DNA of 9,460 nucleotides from Planctomycetaceae bacterium (GTDB lineage Bacteria; Planctomycetota; Planctomycetia; Pirellulales; UBA1268), in assembly GCA_003488325.1 (NCBI GenBank), contig DNLZ01000330.1, positions 11,745-21,204 of the forward strand, read 5' to 3'. A program made the translations under genes and the position numbers. Positions 1 to 6,774 of the stretch are shown piece by piece (the first letter of the stretch is position 1; each line of letters starts with the position of its first letter). The notes beneath the pieces were generated by a model. That model searched no databases. It saw nothing but the letters and a program-made list of their open reading frames with translations, and was not told where the DNA came from.

Positions 1-1398
1 GGCGTGGACGCGTCCACGCCGCCGGGGGATGCGGCCGCGTTGGCCGCCGCAGTCGATGGGGTCGTGTTCGGGGGTCCCGGCTCGCCCCTCGATGCCTCGT
101 CGCCGCTCTCGTTCGCGGATCTCGCAGGTTTCACGCCGTCGGCCACCGATGGTGTGCAGGAGTACTTCATCGTCGCCCGCTCCGATTCCAACTTCGCGCT
201 CACCTCGCTCAGCACGGCGCTCGTCATGGTGGCCCAGTTGATGGACCAGCCGATGTCCGACACCGACGGAGCAGCGGACGCACCGGAGGAACCGATGCCC
301 GCGCCGTTGGCATGGCTCGCCCGACTGCGGACGGAGCGACCCTTCGGCCCGGCCGGTGACCCGGCGGCGGCGTTTCCGGCCGGCCCCGGCAACGCGGCCT
401 GGCTCGTCGACGCGCAGCAGGACGACACGGGTGTCATCGTCCTGTGGATCACCGATGATTCGAACGGCGAGACGTCTTCATTCACCGTGATGCCGCTCTG
501 GCTGCACCTCAACCCCGACTCGGTCGTCGATCCCGCCATGCAGCTCTTCGCCGACGGCGGGTCGGAGAGCACCTCCTCGACGGTGGTCTACGCCGGCAAC
601 GGCAGCCTGCTCGGCGGCTCCGAACCGGTGCCGCTCGACACGTTCGATGCGCCGGCAGACCCGGCGGCCGGCAGCCAATCGGCGTTCGTGGTGTTCCGCA
701 GCCGATCGAACATGGAAATCATGTTCACGACGATGGTGATGGTGATGGTGCAGGCTCCCGACGGGGCAGCGGAGGGCGGCATGTCCGGGTCGGGCGATTG
801 GTCTGCCCTGCTTCGCGGACTCGGGGCCGACGTGGCCGCGCCCGAGGTGCATCTCGTCCGCGACACCGGCCACAGTGACGAGGATCTCGTCACGCGCGAC
901 GGCCGGCTCCGCGTCGACACGGCCCCGGGCTTCCGGGCCGAGTATTCCCGTGACGGGGGCGAGACCTGGCGCCGCGGGTTTCGCGCGCGTCCGGGCAGCA
1001 ACACGGTGCTCGTGCGTCAGGTCAGTCGTGCCGGACGCACCTCGCCCGCAACGACCTTCACATTCACACTCGATCGGTCGCGGCCGCTCGCACCGCGCAT
1101 GGCCGTCGCCGCCGGAGGGGACGCGCCGGCAGTGCTCGCCCTCTCCGAGGGGAGTCTCGCAGTCTCGGGCGTCGAGCCCGGCGCGCGGGTCGAGTATTCG
1201 GTGAACGGCCGAGCCTGGACGGAGTCGCTCGAGCCGCGTGCCGGACGCAACCTCGTGCGGGTGCGTCAGGTGGACGTGGCCGGCAACGTCTCGCGGGTGC
1301 GGGTGCCGATGCGCGTGTGGGGCAGCCTCGCCGCCGGTGACACCGCGGGCGCATCACCCGCCCTCTTCTCGGTCACGCCGCGGCGACGGTTCCGCTGA
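1..1398 (+). CDS. Large extracellular protein with C-terminal Ig-like repeats (5' end outside window)
   Basis: The reading frame is open from the first base, so the true start probably lies upstream; the GTG at 4 is only the first possible start and residues are numbered from it. About 464 residues are visible. Two diverged copies of one domain occur at about 17-82 and 193-252: each has a G-rich start (GGPGSPL / GNGSLLGG), an F(I/V)V-x-RS-x-SN core and a Met/Val-rich strand ending in Q. From about 281 to the end are two bacterial Ig-like units with EYSRDGGETW and VEYSVNGRAWTE, each followed by a G-x-N-x-VxVRQV strand; the second ends with DVAGNVSRVRV. Such units are typical of long secreted or surface proteins of planctomycetes and other bacteria. 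The protein ends in TPRRRFR with no sorting domain or membrane anchor. It is Asp/Gly-rich, fitting an exported, possibly calcium-stabilised protein. Function unknown; adhesion or a structural role is inference. Confidence 0.8.
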   Translation, partial: GVDASTPPGDAAALAAAVDGVVFGGPGSPLDASSPLSFADLAGFTPSATDGVQEYFIVARSDSNFALTSLSTALVMVAQLMDQPMSDTDGAADAPEEPMPAPLAWLARLRTERPFGPAGDPAAAFPAGPGNAAWLVDAQQDDTGVIVLWITDDSNGETSSFTVMPLWLHLNPDSVVDPAMQLFADGGSESTSSTVVYAGNGSLLGGSEPVPLDTFDAPADPAAGSQSAFVVFRSRSNMEIMFTTMVMVMVQAPDGAAEGGMSGSGDWSALLRGLGADVAAPEVHLVRDTGHSDEDLVTRDGRLRVDTAPGFRAEYSRDGGETWRRGFRARPGSNTVLVRQVSRAGRTSPATTFTFTLDRSRPLAPRMAVAAGGDAPAVLALSEGSLAVSGVEPGARVEYSVNGRAWTESLEPRAGRNLVRVRQVDVAGNVSRVRVPMRVWGSLAAGDTAGASPALFSVTPRRRFR

Positions 1399-1449
1399 CC
1401 TCGCGGGCCGTCCGGCACCGGGGATACGGGTCGCGTCCTCGAGCCCGGA
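1399..1449. other. Convergent intergenic gap
   Basis: This 51-nt spacer separates the stop codons of two convergent genes. I see no convincing stem-loop followed by a T-run on either strand, so no terminator is called. Confidence 0.6.
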
Positions 1450-1989
1450 TCAGATGCTCGGCGCGTCCACGAGATCGGCCCACGAGCGGCACCCGCCGTA
1501 GGACTCGTGCCAGGGAAGCGTGAGCGGGTCGCGCAGTCGGGCCACGTCGACGACGAGCAGGTGCACGCCGTCTCCCCAACGGTGGAAGCGTTCCTCGACG
1601 ACGGCGTCGGACCAGACGTGCCGGTCGCGATACCCGGCGAGCTGACGCAGCGATTCGACCCTGCGCGACTCCCGCACGCGAGCCGCGTGACGGAACACGA
1701 TCGTGCCCGACGGCGGACGATCGGCGTCGATGTCGGCAAGCAGGTCTCGGGCCTCCGGCACGAGGCTCTCCGCCGACTGATGGAGGAACGTCGGGAGCAG
1801 CAGGAACGAGTCGTGCTCGACCCGGAACCCGCCATCCGATTCCACGATGCCGCCCTTGCGCAGGATGACGTCCTGCCGCCCGGCCGCGAGGGCGCGGCAG
1901 ATGACGGCCCACTCCTTGAAGGCGACGCGCGGGGCCGCCGCCGACCACGTCGCGTCGGGATCGCGGCCCCGCACCGGAGGCGCGCTCAC
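1450..1989 (-). CDS. DUF1802 family protein
   Basis: This 179-residue protein matches the pattern I know for DUF1802, a family of unknown function found in cyanobacteria, planctomycetes and others. The family core begins at about residue 23 with AFKEWAVICRAL, continues through ILRKGGI (42-48), and reaches the EHDSFLLLPTFLHQ segment at 58-71. The C-terminal half holds a beta-rich stretch, HLLVVDVARL (143-152), and ends near PWHESYGGCRSW (159-170). The length is near normal and no signal peptide is visible, so it is probably cytoplasmic. The start is GTG, overlapping the stop codon of the upstream gene in the arrangement GTGA, which strongly suggests translational coupling. The family has no established reaction; a nucleic-acid-related role is sometimes suspected, but nothing here shows it. 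Family assignment is from recalled motifs. Confidence 0.88.
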   Translation of the reverse strand: MSAPPVRGRDPDATWSAAAPRVAFKEWAVICRALAAGRQDVILRKGGIVESDGGFRVEHDSFLLLPTFLHQSAESLVPEARDLLADIDADRPPSGTIVFRHAARVRESRRVESLRQLAGYRDRHVWSDAVVEERFHRWGDGVHLLVVDVARLRDPLTLPWHESYGGCRSWADLVDAPSI

Positions 1990-2546
1990 TTCGCCGCCGG
2001 CCGCACGTGGATGCCGTCGCCCGTCAGCTGGATCACGGGAATGCCGAGCTTCGGGTCGAACCTGCCGCTGCCCCGGATCACCACGTCCTGCCCCTCCTTG
2101 ACGCCGAAGAGGGCGCGGGCATCGATCGGAAGCTCCGCGCCATCCTCCCCGACGAACTGCACCGCCGCGATCGGCGCGCTGGCCGCGCGCTTCTTGCAGA
2201 AGGGGCAGTCATCCGCCTTGTGTCCCGGCTTCGACGCGTGGCCGTCGGGCATCTCGACGAGCGAGAATGACGCCTTGCCCTTCACGAAGGGGTCCATGCC
2301 ACGGCCACCGATCCGGCCGACGAGGACGATCGGCTGCGGCTCGGGTGTGAGCTTCTCCTTCGCCGCGGTGAGCGACAGGGCCCCGGCGGGTTCGTCGGCC
2401 AGCACGAGCCGACCCCGGGCCGCGGCGACGTCGAACTCCGCTCGCACCGCCGTCGCTGCCAGGGCGATCGCGGCCGCCGCCAGCGCGGTCGCCCCGCACC
2501 GTGCTCCACCGCCGATGGATCCCGGGATCGCGCGAATCCGATTCAT
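1986..2546 (-). CDS. Small exported protein with CxxC motif, possible OB-like fold
   Basis: A 186-residue protein. The frame is open further upstream, to 2702, but the ATG at 2546 is preferred: it has a GAGGAG ribosome binding site 8 nt before it and follows the upstream stop by 2 nt. Residues 1-36 look like a Sec signal peptide: basic start, Ala-rich core 19-34, cleavage site V-R-A before E37. The mature part has strands IVLVGRIG (73-80) and ASFSLVEM (92-99), then H103, H109 and DDCPFCKK (112-119), then AAVQFVGEDG, the segment IDARALFGVKEGQDVVIRGSG and a final VIQLTGDGIHVRP. The beta-strand pattern is reminiscent of an OB-type barrel, and the His/His/CxxC cluster could bind a metal or act as a redox pair. 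I do not recognise a named family. It overlaps the DUF1802 gene by 4 nt. Confidence 0.82.
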   Translation of the reverse strand: MNRIRAIPGSIGGGARCGATALAAAAIALAATAVRAEFDVAAARGRLVLADEPAGALSLTAAKEKLTPEPQPIVLVGRIGGRGMDPFVKGKASFSLVEMPDGHASKPGHKADDCPFCKKRAASAPIAAVQFVGEDGAELPIDARALFGVKEGQDVVIRGSGRFDPKLGIPVIQLTGDGIHVRPAAK

Positions 2547-2548
2547 GA

Positions 2549-3148
2549 TCAGTTCTCCTCCGCGGCGGCTCGCTTTGCGAACCGCTCCTTGAGCGAGCCC
2601 AGCGCCGCCTTGAACCGCTCCTCGAGGGACGCATGCACCTCGGCCGGAGTCTCCTTGGCATCCGCGCCGGCGTGGAGGGCGACGTCGAGCTTGTCGAAGC
2701 ACTCGAAGAGCTCGTCGATCGCCTTGCCACCGGCCTCCTTGAGATCGGCGGCCAGCTCCTGTTTCTCCAGCAGTCCCCTCAAATCCTCGAGGAGGTGTCC
2801 GGCGGCATGCACGGCGTCATCCGCCGCATCCTTCGCCCCCGACCCAAGTTTCTCGCCCACGTCCGCCAGCAGCGTCTCGAGCTCCGCGACGCCCTCCGCC
2901 AGCGTCTCCGGATGGTCGTGATCGCCATGGGCGTCCTTCCCGTCCTTGTCCCCATGGTCGTGCTTCGCATGATCGTGGTCGTGATCATGGTCGTGGTCAT
3001 CATGTCCAGCGCGGCTGGCCGCCGAGCCGGCCGGCGGCTTCGGCGCCGTCGCCGGGGCACATCCCCAGAACGCGGCGGTGCCGACGACGAGCGCGGAGAG
3101 CGTGCCGGCCAGGCCGGCACGGGGCAGGGAGAGGCGAGAGGGCGACAT
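2549..3148 (-). CDS. Histidine-rich lipoprotein, putative metal-binding
   Basis: A 199-residue protein from the ATG at 3148; an upstream in-frame ATG at 3205 would add 19 residues but would bury the signal sequence. Residues 1-30 form a lipoprotein-like signal: basic n-region, hydrophobic core 13-28, then F-W-G-C with C30 as the likely lipidated cysteine. This lipobox is imperfect (usually L-x-G/A-C). Residues 31-48 are a Pro/Ala-rich linker. Residues 49-79 hold 11 histidines alternating mostly with aspartate (HDHDHDHDH, then KHDHGD, then HGDHDH), typical of zinc, nickel or copper binding or storage. Residues 80-199 are charged and predicted helical, with Leu/Glu/Lys heptad-like spacing (for example ETLAEGVAELETLLADVGEKL), suggesting a helical bundle or coiled coil. 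The gene ends 2 nt before the CxxC protein gene. Metal identity and function are inference. Confidence 0.85.
   Translation of the reverse strand: MSPSRLSLPRAGLAGTLSALVVGTAAFWGCAPATAPKPPAGSAASRAGHDDHDHDHDHDHAKHDHGDKDGKDAHGDHDHPETLAEGVAELETLLADVGEKLGSGAKDAADDAVHAAGHLLEDLRGLLEKQELAADLKEAGGKAIDELFECFDKLDVALHAGADAKETPAEVHASLEERFKAALGSLKERFAKRAAAEEN
2555..2560 (-). promoter_or_regulatory. Ribosome binding site of the CxxC protein gene
   Basis: GAGGAG lies within the last codons of the upstream lipoprotein gene, 8 nt before the ATG at 2546. It settles the start choice and implies coupled translation of the two genes. Confidence 0.75.
2912..3004 (-). repeat. Low-complexity His/Asp-coding repeat
   Basis: Alternating CAT/CAC and GAC/GAT codons produce a degenerate repeat within the lipoprotein gene, coding its residues 49-79. 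On the plus strand it appears as repeated ggtcgtg/gatcatg units. It explains the short repeat signal here; it is coding, not a mobile or CRISPR repeat. Confidence 0.85.
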
Positions 3149-3155
3149 CGAGAAG

Positions 3156-3159
3156 CTCC
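3156..3159 (-). promoter_or_regulatory. Ribosome binding site of the His-rich lipoprotein gene
   Basis: GGAG sits 7 nt before the ATG at 3148 and supports that start over the upstream ATG at 3205. The 66-nt gap to glgX (3149-3214) also contains a small inverted repeat at 3178-3197 with no T-run, so I do not call a terminator or promoter there. Confidence 0.6.
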
Positions 3160-3214
3160 GGGGAGGGCAGGGAAAGGTCGGCTGGCCGCACGGCCGATGC
3201 TGCAAGGGTAGCCG

Positions 3215-5437
3215 TCAGTCATCTGGAAGAACAATCCGGCGGCGCACCGCGGGAGTCGGGGCCGTGTCGGACTCCGGACTCGCCGGCGCGGCGATGAGAC
3301 AGACGAGCGACCGTTCACCGAGTTCGAGGGGCAGTTCCACGTCGACGAGCGGCCCGGTGCCGTCCGGGTGGATGTCGTGCGGCGGGGGGGCGGCCGTATC
3401 CACGAACACGCGCCAGGAGAGCCCGCGAATCGCCGGGACCGAGGGGAGCCGGAACGAGCGCGGCGTCGAGCCGGAGTGCGACAGGAGCATGACGTGCCTC
3501 GGCACACCGTCGACGTGCGCGTCGTCCACCGGCGGAGCGCCGAACAGGCAGCAGAGGCTCGCGTCGCACGCATACCAGTCGATGAGCGTGCCCTCCGGCG
3601 AAAACCACTCGACGTCGGGAATCGTGCCGTTGGCACTGGTGCCGCCGGCGAGAAAGGATCGGCGTCGGAGCGTCGGGTTGTCGCGCCGGAAGCGGATCAA
3701 CTCGCGGACGAATCGCACGAGGTCGGCGTTGCCGTCGACGAGGCTCCAGTCGAACCAGGAGACGGCGTTGTCCTGGCACCACGCGTTGTTGTTGCCCCCC
3801 TGCGTGCGGCGGCACTCGTCACCCGCGACGAGCATCGGCACGCCCTGGCTGAGCAGCAGCGTGGCGAGCATGTTGCGGAGCTGACGGGCCCGCAGCGCGT
3901 TCACCTCCGGCCGCCGCGTCGGACCCTCGACGCCGTAATTCTCCGAGAAGTTGTTGTTGTCGCCGTCGCGGTTGCCCTCGCCGTTGGCCTCGTTGTGCTT
4001 CTCCCGGTAGCTGACGAGGTCGTTGAGCGTGAAGCCGTCGTGGCTCGTCACGAAGTTGATGCTGTGGAAGGGCTGGCGGCCGTCGTCCCCGTAGAGGTCG
4101 CTCGACCCGGCCAGGCGCGTGGCAAGGTGGCCGGTCTGCGCGTAGTCGCCCCGCCAGTAGCGGCGCACATCGTCACGGTAGCGGCCGTTCCACTCCGCCC
4201 AGCGCAGGCTCGCGAACGAGCCGACCTGATAGGCGCCCGCCGCATCCCAGGCCTCCGCGATGATCTTCGTGTCGGCGAGCATCGGGTCCTCGGTGATGAC
4301 CTCGATGATCGGCGGGTTCGGCAGGATGTCACCGTTGCGGTCGCGGGACAGGATGCTCGCGAGGTCGAAGCGGAAGCCGTCGACGTGGTAGTTGTGCACC
4401 CAGTGCCGCAGGCAGAGGAAGATGACCTCGCGCACGATCGGATGGTTGCCGTTGATCGTGTTGCCGCAGCCCGAATAGTTCTTGTAGGACGACCCGCCGT
4501 CCCCCAGCATGTAGTAGACGCGGTTCTCCAGGCCCTTGAGCGAGAGCGTCGGGCCGAGGTGATTGCCTTCGGCCGTGTGGTTGAAGACCACGTCGAGGAT
4601 CACCTCGATGCCGGCCGCGTGCAGCGACCGCACCATCTCCTTGAATTCACGCACCTGGCATCCGGGCTCCGTGCCGGCCGCATACCCGCGGTGCGGGGCG
4701 AAGAAGGCGATCGGGTCATAGCCCCAGTAATTGCTCCGCGCGGGCGGCCCGGCGCCCGGCAGCGACGCCGGGTATTCGTGCACCGGCATGAGCTCGACCG
4801 CCGTGACTCCCAGCGACTTGAGGTAGGGAATCTTCTCGATGACGCCGAGGTAGGTGCCGGGCCGCGCGACACCGCTCGTCTCGGCGGCCGTGAAGCCACG
4901 CACGTGCATCTCGTAGATGACGGTATCGGCGAGGTCTCGCCGCAGGTGACGGTCCCCCTGCCAGTCGAAGGCGTCGTCCACGACCACGCACTTCGGCGGC
5001 ACGATCTGGCCCGCGTCGTCGAGCAGGTAGTCGCCCGCGAGCGCCTTCGCGTACGGGTCGATGAGCCGCGCCGCCCCGTCGAACCGCTGGCCCCGTTCCG
5101 GATCGGACGGTCCGTCGGCCTGGAAGTGGTAGAGCTGCCCGGGGCCGAGCCCGGGCACGAAGATGCTCCAAATATCGCCCCAGCGGTCACTCTCCGGGTC
5201 GAGCTCGATCGCCTCCGCCGGCTCGCGGTCGCCGACGCCGTCGTACAGCAGCACCCGCATCGCCGTGGCGGAGTGGCTGTAGACGACGAACTGCACGCCG
5301 CCGGTGCGGCGGCCGGCGCCCTCCTGGAGCACGGCGCCGTAGGGCAGGGGAAAACTGAACTGGAGCGGCGGCAACGCCTTCCGCGCGTGCGACCGCCTGC
5401 CCGTGGATCTCGGTTTCCGAGGAGGCATGCCGGGCAT
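3215..5437 (-). CDS. glgX: Glycogen debranching enzyme GlgX (isoamylase type)
   Basis: A 740-residue GH13 enzyme that hydrolyses alpha-1,6 branch points of glycogen, or of limit dextrins, in the cytoplasm. Residues about 30-125 form the N-terminal CBM48-like domain (PLPYGAVLQEG, VQFVVYSHSA, YHFQADGP). The catalytic barrel follows, with YEMHVRGFT, NYWGYDPIAFFAPHRGY and DVVFNHT (282-288). Expected catalytic residues are present: nucleophile D358 in DGFRFDLA, acid/base E395 in AEAWDAAG and transition-state D467 in TSHDGF. GDECRRTQGGNNNAWCQDN is the GlgX/isoamylase signature. The length is slightly above the usual 650-720, owing to a basic N-terminal extension and a C-terminal tail. The start is ATG 5437 with a weak GGTGG before it; ATG 5428 is a possible alternative. 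It is divergent from purM and lies 66 nt upstream of the lipoprotein gene. No other glycogen gene is visible. TreX-type isoamylase specificity cannot be excluded. Confidence 0.95.
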   Translation of the reverse strand: MPGMPPRKPRSTGRRSHARKALPPLQFSFPLPYGAVLQEGAGRRTGGVQFVVYSHSATAMRVLLYDGVGDREPAEAIELDPESDRWGDIWSIFVPGLGPGQLYHFQADGPSDPERGQRFDGAARLIDPYAKALAGDYLLDDAGQIVPPKCVVVDDAFDWQGDRHLRRDLADTVIYEMHVRGFTAAETSGVARPGTYLGVIEKIPYLKSLGVTAVELMPVHEYPASLPGAGPPARSNYWGYDPIAFFAPHRGYAAGTEPGCQVREFKEMVRSLHAAGIEVILDVVFNHTAEGNHLGPTLSLKGLENRVYYMLGDGGSSYKNYSGCGNTINGNHPIVREVIFLCLRHWVHNYHVDGFRFDLASILSRDRNGDILPNPPIIEVITEDPMLADTKIIAEAWDAAGAYQVGSFASLRWAEWNGRYRDDVRRYWRGDYAQTGHLATRLAGSSDLYGDDGRQPFHSINFVTSHDGFTLNDLVSYREKHNEANGEGNRDGDNNNFSENYGVEGPTRRPEVNALRARQLRNMLATLLLSQGVPMLVAGDECRRTQGGNNNAWCQDNAVSWFDWSLVDGNADLVRFVRELIRFRRDNPTLRRRSFLAGGTSANGTIPDVEWFSPEGTLIDWYACDASLCCLFGAPPVDDAHVDGVPRHVMLLSHSGSTPRSFRLPSVPAIRGLSWRVFVDTAAPPPHDIHPDGTGPLVDVELPLELGERSLVCLIAAPASPESDTAPTPAVRRRIVLPDD

Positions 5438-5561
5438 GATACCACCGGTGTCGGCCGGCGCGGTGACGCGGCGCCGCGCGTCACCGCGGAGCGCGCTTCC
5501 GTGCGCACGCGGCGCGACGCGGCGGCCTTGCGGGCTCCAATTCCCCGGCGATGATACCCGC
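5438..5561. promoter_or_regulatory. Divergent promoter region glgX / purM
   Basis: This 124-nt region must hold promoters for both genes unless they lie inside the coding parts. It contains a perfect 12-bp inverted repeat (5459-5488) and a 10-nt palindrome CGTGCGCACG (5500-5509). A poor sigma70-like pair, TTGCGG (5528-5533) and GATGAT (5550-5555) with 16 nt between, would place the purM transcript start at or near its GTG, which would make the message leaderless. ATGATACC occurs twice, at 5436-5443 (overlapping the glgX start codon) and 5551-5558. The promoter boxes are weak guesses. Confidence 0.5.
5459..5488. repeat. Perfect 12-bp inverted repeat, possible operator or 5' hairpin
   Basis: The arms 5459-5470 (CGCGGTGACGCG) and 5477-5488 (CGCGTCACCGCG) are exact reverse complements separated by 6 nt. 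It lies 22-51 nt upstream of the glgX ATG and 74 nt upstream of the purM GTG. It could be a dimeric regulator's binding site or a stable stem in the glgX leader. No T-run follows it on either strand, so an intrinsic terminator is unlikely. Confidence 0.7.
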
Positions 5562-6632
5562 GTGAGCGGAGCCACCTACTCCTCGGCCGGTGTCGATCTC
5601 GCCCTCTACCGCGAGGGCATGGCGAGACTGCCGGCCCACCTGCGCCGCACGCACTGCCCGCGCGTGCTCGGCGCCGAGGGAGGCTTCGCGGCGCTCTTCG
5701 CGCTCGACCTGCCGGGCCTCTTCGCGCGCGGCTACGAGCAGCCCCTGCTCGTGTCGTGCACCGACGGCGTCGGCACGAAGCTCAAGGTCGCGGTCGCCGC
5801 CGGCGTCCATCACACCGTCGGCATCGACCTCGTGGCGATGAGCGTCAACGACTGCCTCTGCACCGGTGCCGAGCCGCTCTTCTTCCTCGACTACGTGGCG
5901 CTCTCGCATGACGACCCGGCCCTCCTCGAGCAGATCGTGCGTGGCATCGCCGACGCCTGCGCGGCGTGCGACTGCGCATTGGTGGGAGGTGAGACGGCGA
6001 TCCTGCCCGACATGTACCAGCGGGGCGAGTACGACCTCGCGGGGTTCTGCGTGGGCGTCGTGGAGCGGCGGCGGCTCGTGGACGGTCGTGCCATCGCGGC
6101 GGGTGACGTCGCGCTCGGCCTGGCGTCGAGCGGGCTGCATTCCAACGGGTACAGCCTCGTGCGTCAGGCCGTCTTCGACATGGGCGGTCTGACGTGTGGC
6201 GATGTCCTCCCCGACTTCGGCGGCCGCACGGTCGCCGAGGTGCTCCTCGAGCCGACGCGGCTCTACGCCCGCGCCGTGCGGGCCGCCCTCACGCACGACC
6301 GCGATGGTCAGGTGGTCCACGGCATCGCCCACATCACGGGGGGCGGCCTCGTGGAGAACCTCGGTCGGATCGTGCCGGAGACGGTGCAGGTGGCGCTCCG
6401 GCGCGGCAGCTGGTCCGTGCCGGCCGTCTTTCCATGGGTGCAGCGTCTCGGACGCATCGCGGACGACGAGATGGAGCGTGTGTTCAACATGGGCGTCGGC
6501 ATGGTGCTCGTCGTCGCCCCGCACGCCGCCGAGGAGATCATGCGTCGCCTGGCCGATCTCGGTCAGGAGAGCTGGCCCATCGGCACCGTGCATGCCGCGA
6601 CGCCCGACGCGGCGCGTGTCGTCCTGGCCTGA
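5562..6632 (+). CDS. purM: Phosphoribosylformylglycinamidine cyclo-ligase (AIR synthetase)
   Basis: A 356-residue cytoplasmic enzyme that closes the imidazole ring of FGAM with ATP to give AIR, the fifth step of de novo purine synthesis. Family signatures appear in order: TYSSAGVDL near the N-terminus, SCTDGVGTKLK (65-75), GIDLVAMSVND (87-97) followed by GAEPLFFLDYVA, VGGETA (141-146) with ILPDMY, YDLAGFCVGVVE, LASSGLHSNGYSLVR, HGIAHITGGGLVENL and ERVFNMGVGMVLVV. Length matches the family (about 345-350). GTG 5562 is chosen because it begins just before the conserved AGVD segment and keeps the gene clear of glgX; upstream in-frame ATGs lie inside glgX. No clear Shine-Dalgarno precedes it. One small oddity is Cys66 where the family often has Gly in SGTDGVGTK. 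The gene stands alone, with no other pur gene in view. Confidence 0.96.
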   Translation: MSGATYSSAGVDLALYREGMARLPAHLRRTHCPRVLGAEGGFAALFALDLPGLFARGYEQPLLVSCTDGVGTKLKVAVAAGVHHTVGIDLVAMSVNDCLCTGAEPLFFLDYVALSHDDPALLEQIVRGIADACAACDCALVGGETAILPDMYQRGEYDLAGFCVGVVERRRLVDGRAIAAGDVALGLASSGLHSNGYSLVRQAVFDMGGLTCGDVLPDFGGRTVAEVLLEPTRLYARAVRAALTHDRDGQVVHGIAHITGGGLVENLGRIVPETVQVALRRGSWSVPAVFPWVQRLGRIADDEMERVFNMGVGMVLVVAPHAAEEIMRRLADLGQESWPIGTVHAATPDAARVVLA

Positions 6633-6725
6633 TCGAAAAAGCTGCGGCAGCTCGCAGGACGAGGTGTGGCGGCTGTACTCCCTTCCGCACGCGCCCGTGT
6701 ATTCTCGAGCGAAGCCGTCCGACTC

Positions 6726-6753
6726 GATCAGCCGATGTCGGGATCGGCTCATC
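6726..6753 (+). repeat. Imperfect inverted repeat in the putative 5' leader
   Basis: The arms GATCAGCCGATG (6726-6737) and GATCGGCTCATC (6742-6753) pair with a 7-bp core (AGCCGAT/ATCGGCT) plus 3 bp beyond one mismatch. It ends 21 nt before the chosen ATG and just before the ribosome binding site, so it could affect translation or be an operator. It may be chance in such GC-rich sequence. Confidence 0.5.
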
Positions 6754-6763
6754 ATGATCGCTT

Positions 6764-6769
6764 GGGGGG
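6764..6769 (+). promoter_or_regulatory. Probable ribosome binding site deciding the start at 6775
   Basis: A run of six G ends 5 nt before ATG 6775. The alternative in-frame ATG at 6754 has no similar sequence at the right distance, so 6775 is preferred. Confidence 0.5.
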
Positions 6770-6774
6770 TTTTC

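Larger units (their letters stand above)
6633..6774. promoter_or_regulatory. Intergenic region before the exported peptidase-like protein
   Basis: This 142-nt gap probably contains the promoter of the next gene. TATTCT at 6700-6705 resembles a -10 box, but I see no good -35 partner. An A-run and the near-palindrome AGCTGCGGCAGCT lie just after the purM stop; the arms are too close together for a convincing terminator. A hairpin occurs at 6726-6753. Confidence 0.35.

Noticed and set aside
1507..2592. A 361-codon plus-strand open frame opposite DUF1802 and the CxxC gene
   Set aside because: Both minus-strand genes have recognisable features and proper start signals; this frame has none.
2547..2702. 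52-codon N-terminal extension of the CxxC exported protein
   Set aside because: It would overlap the lipoprotein gene and hide the signal peptide. ATG 2546 has a good GAGGAG site.
2912..3004. Short repeats that could suggest a CRISPR or satellite array
   Set aside because: The unit is 6 nt and explained by His-Asp codons inside a coding gene; there are no spacers.
2633..3211. A 192-codon plus-strand frame opposite the His-rich lipoprotein
   Set aside because: Its Val/Met/Ile run simply reads the antisense of the His/Asp repeat; no start signals or motifs.
3368..5554. A 728-codon open frame on the plus strand opposite glgX
   Set aside because: It is antisense to an unmistakable GH13 gene. 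Its translation is Val/Arg/Ala-rich without motifs, the usual shadow of a GC-rich gene.
6196..6774. Possible N-terminal extension of the exported protein into purM
   Set aside because: The frame is open by chance in GC-rich sequence. The extension is Arg/Ser-rich, and a start at 6775 puts the LEDRLALS motif at the usual distance from the N-terminus.
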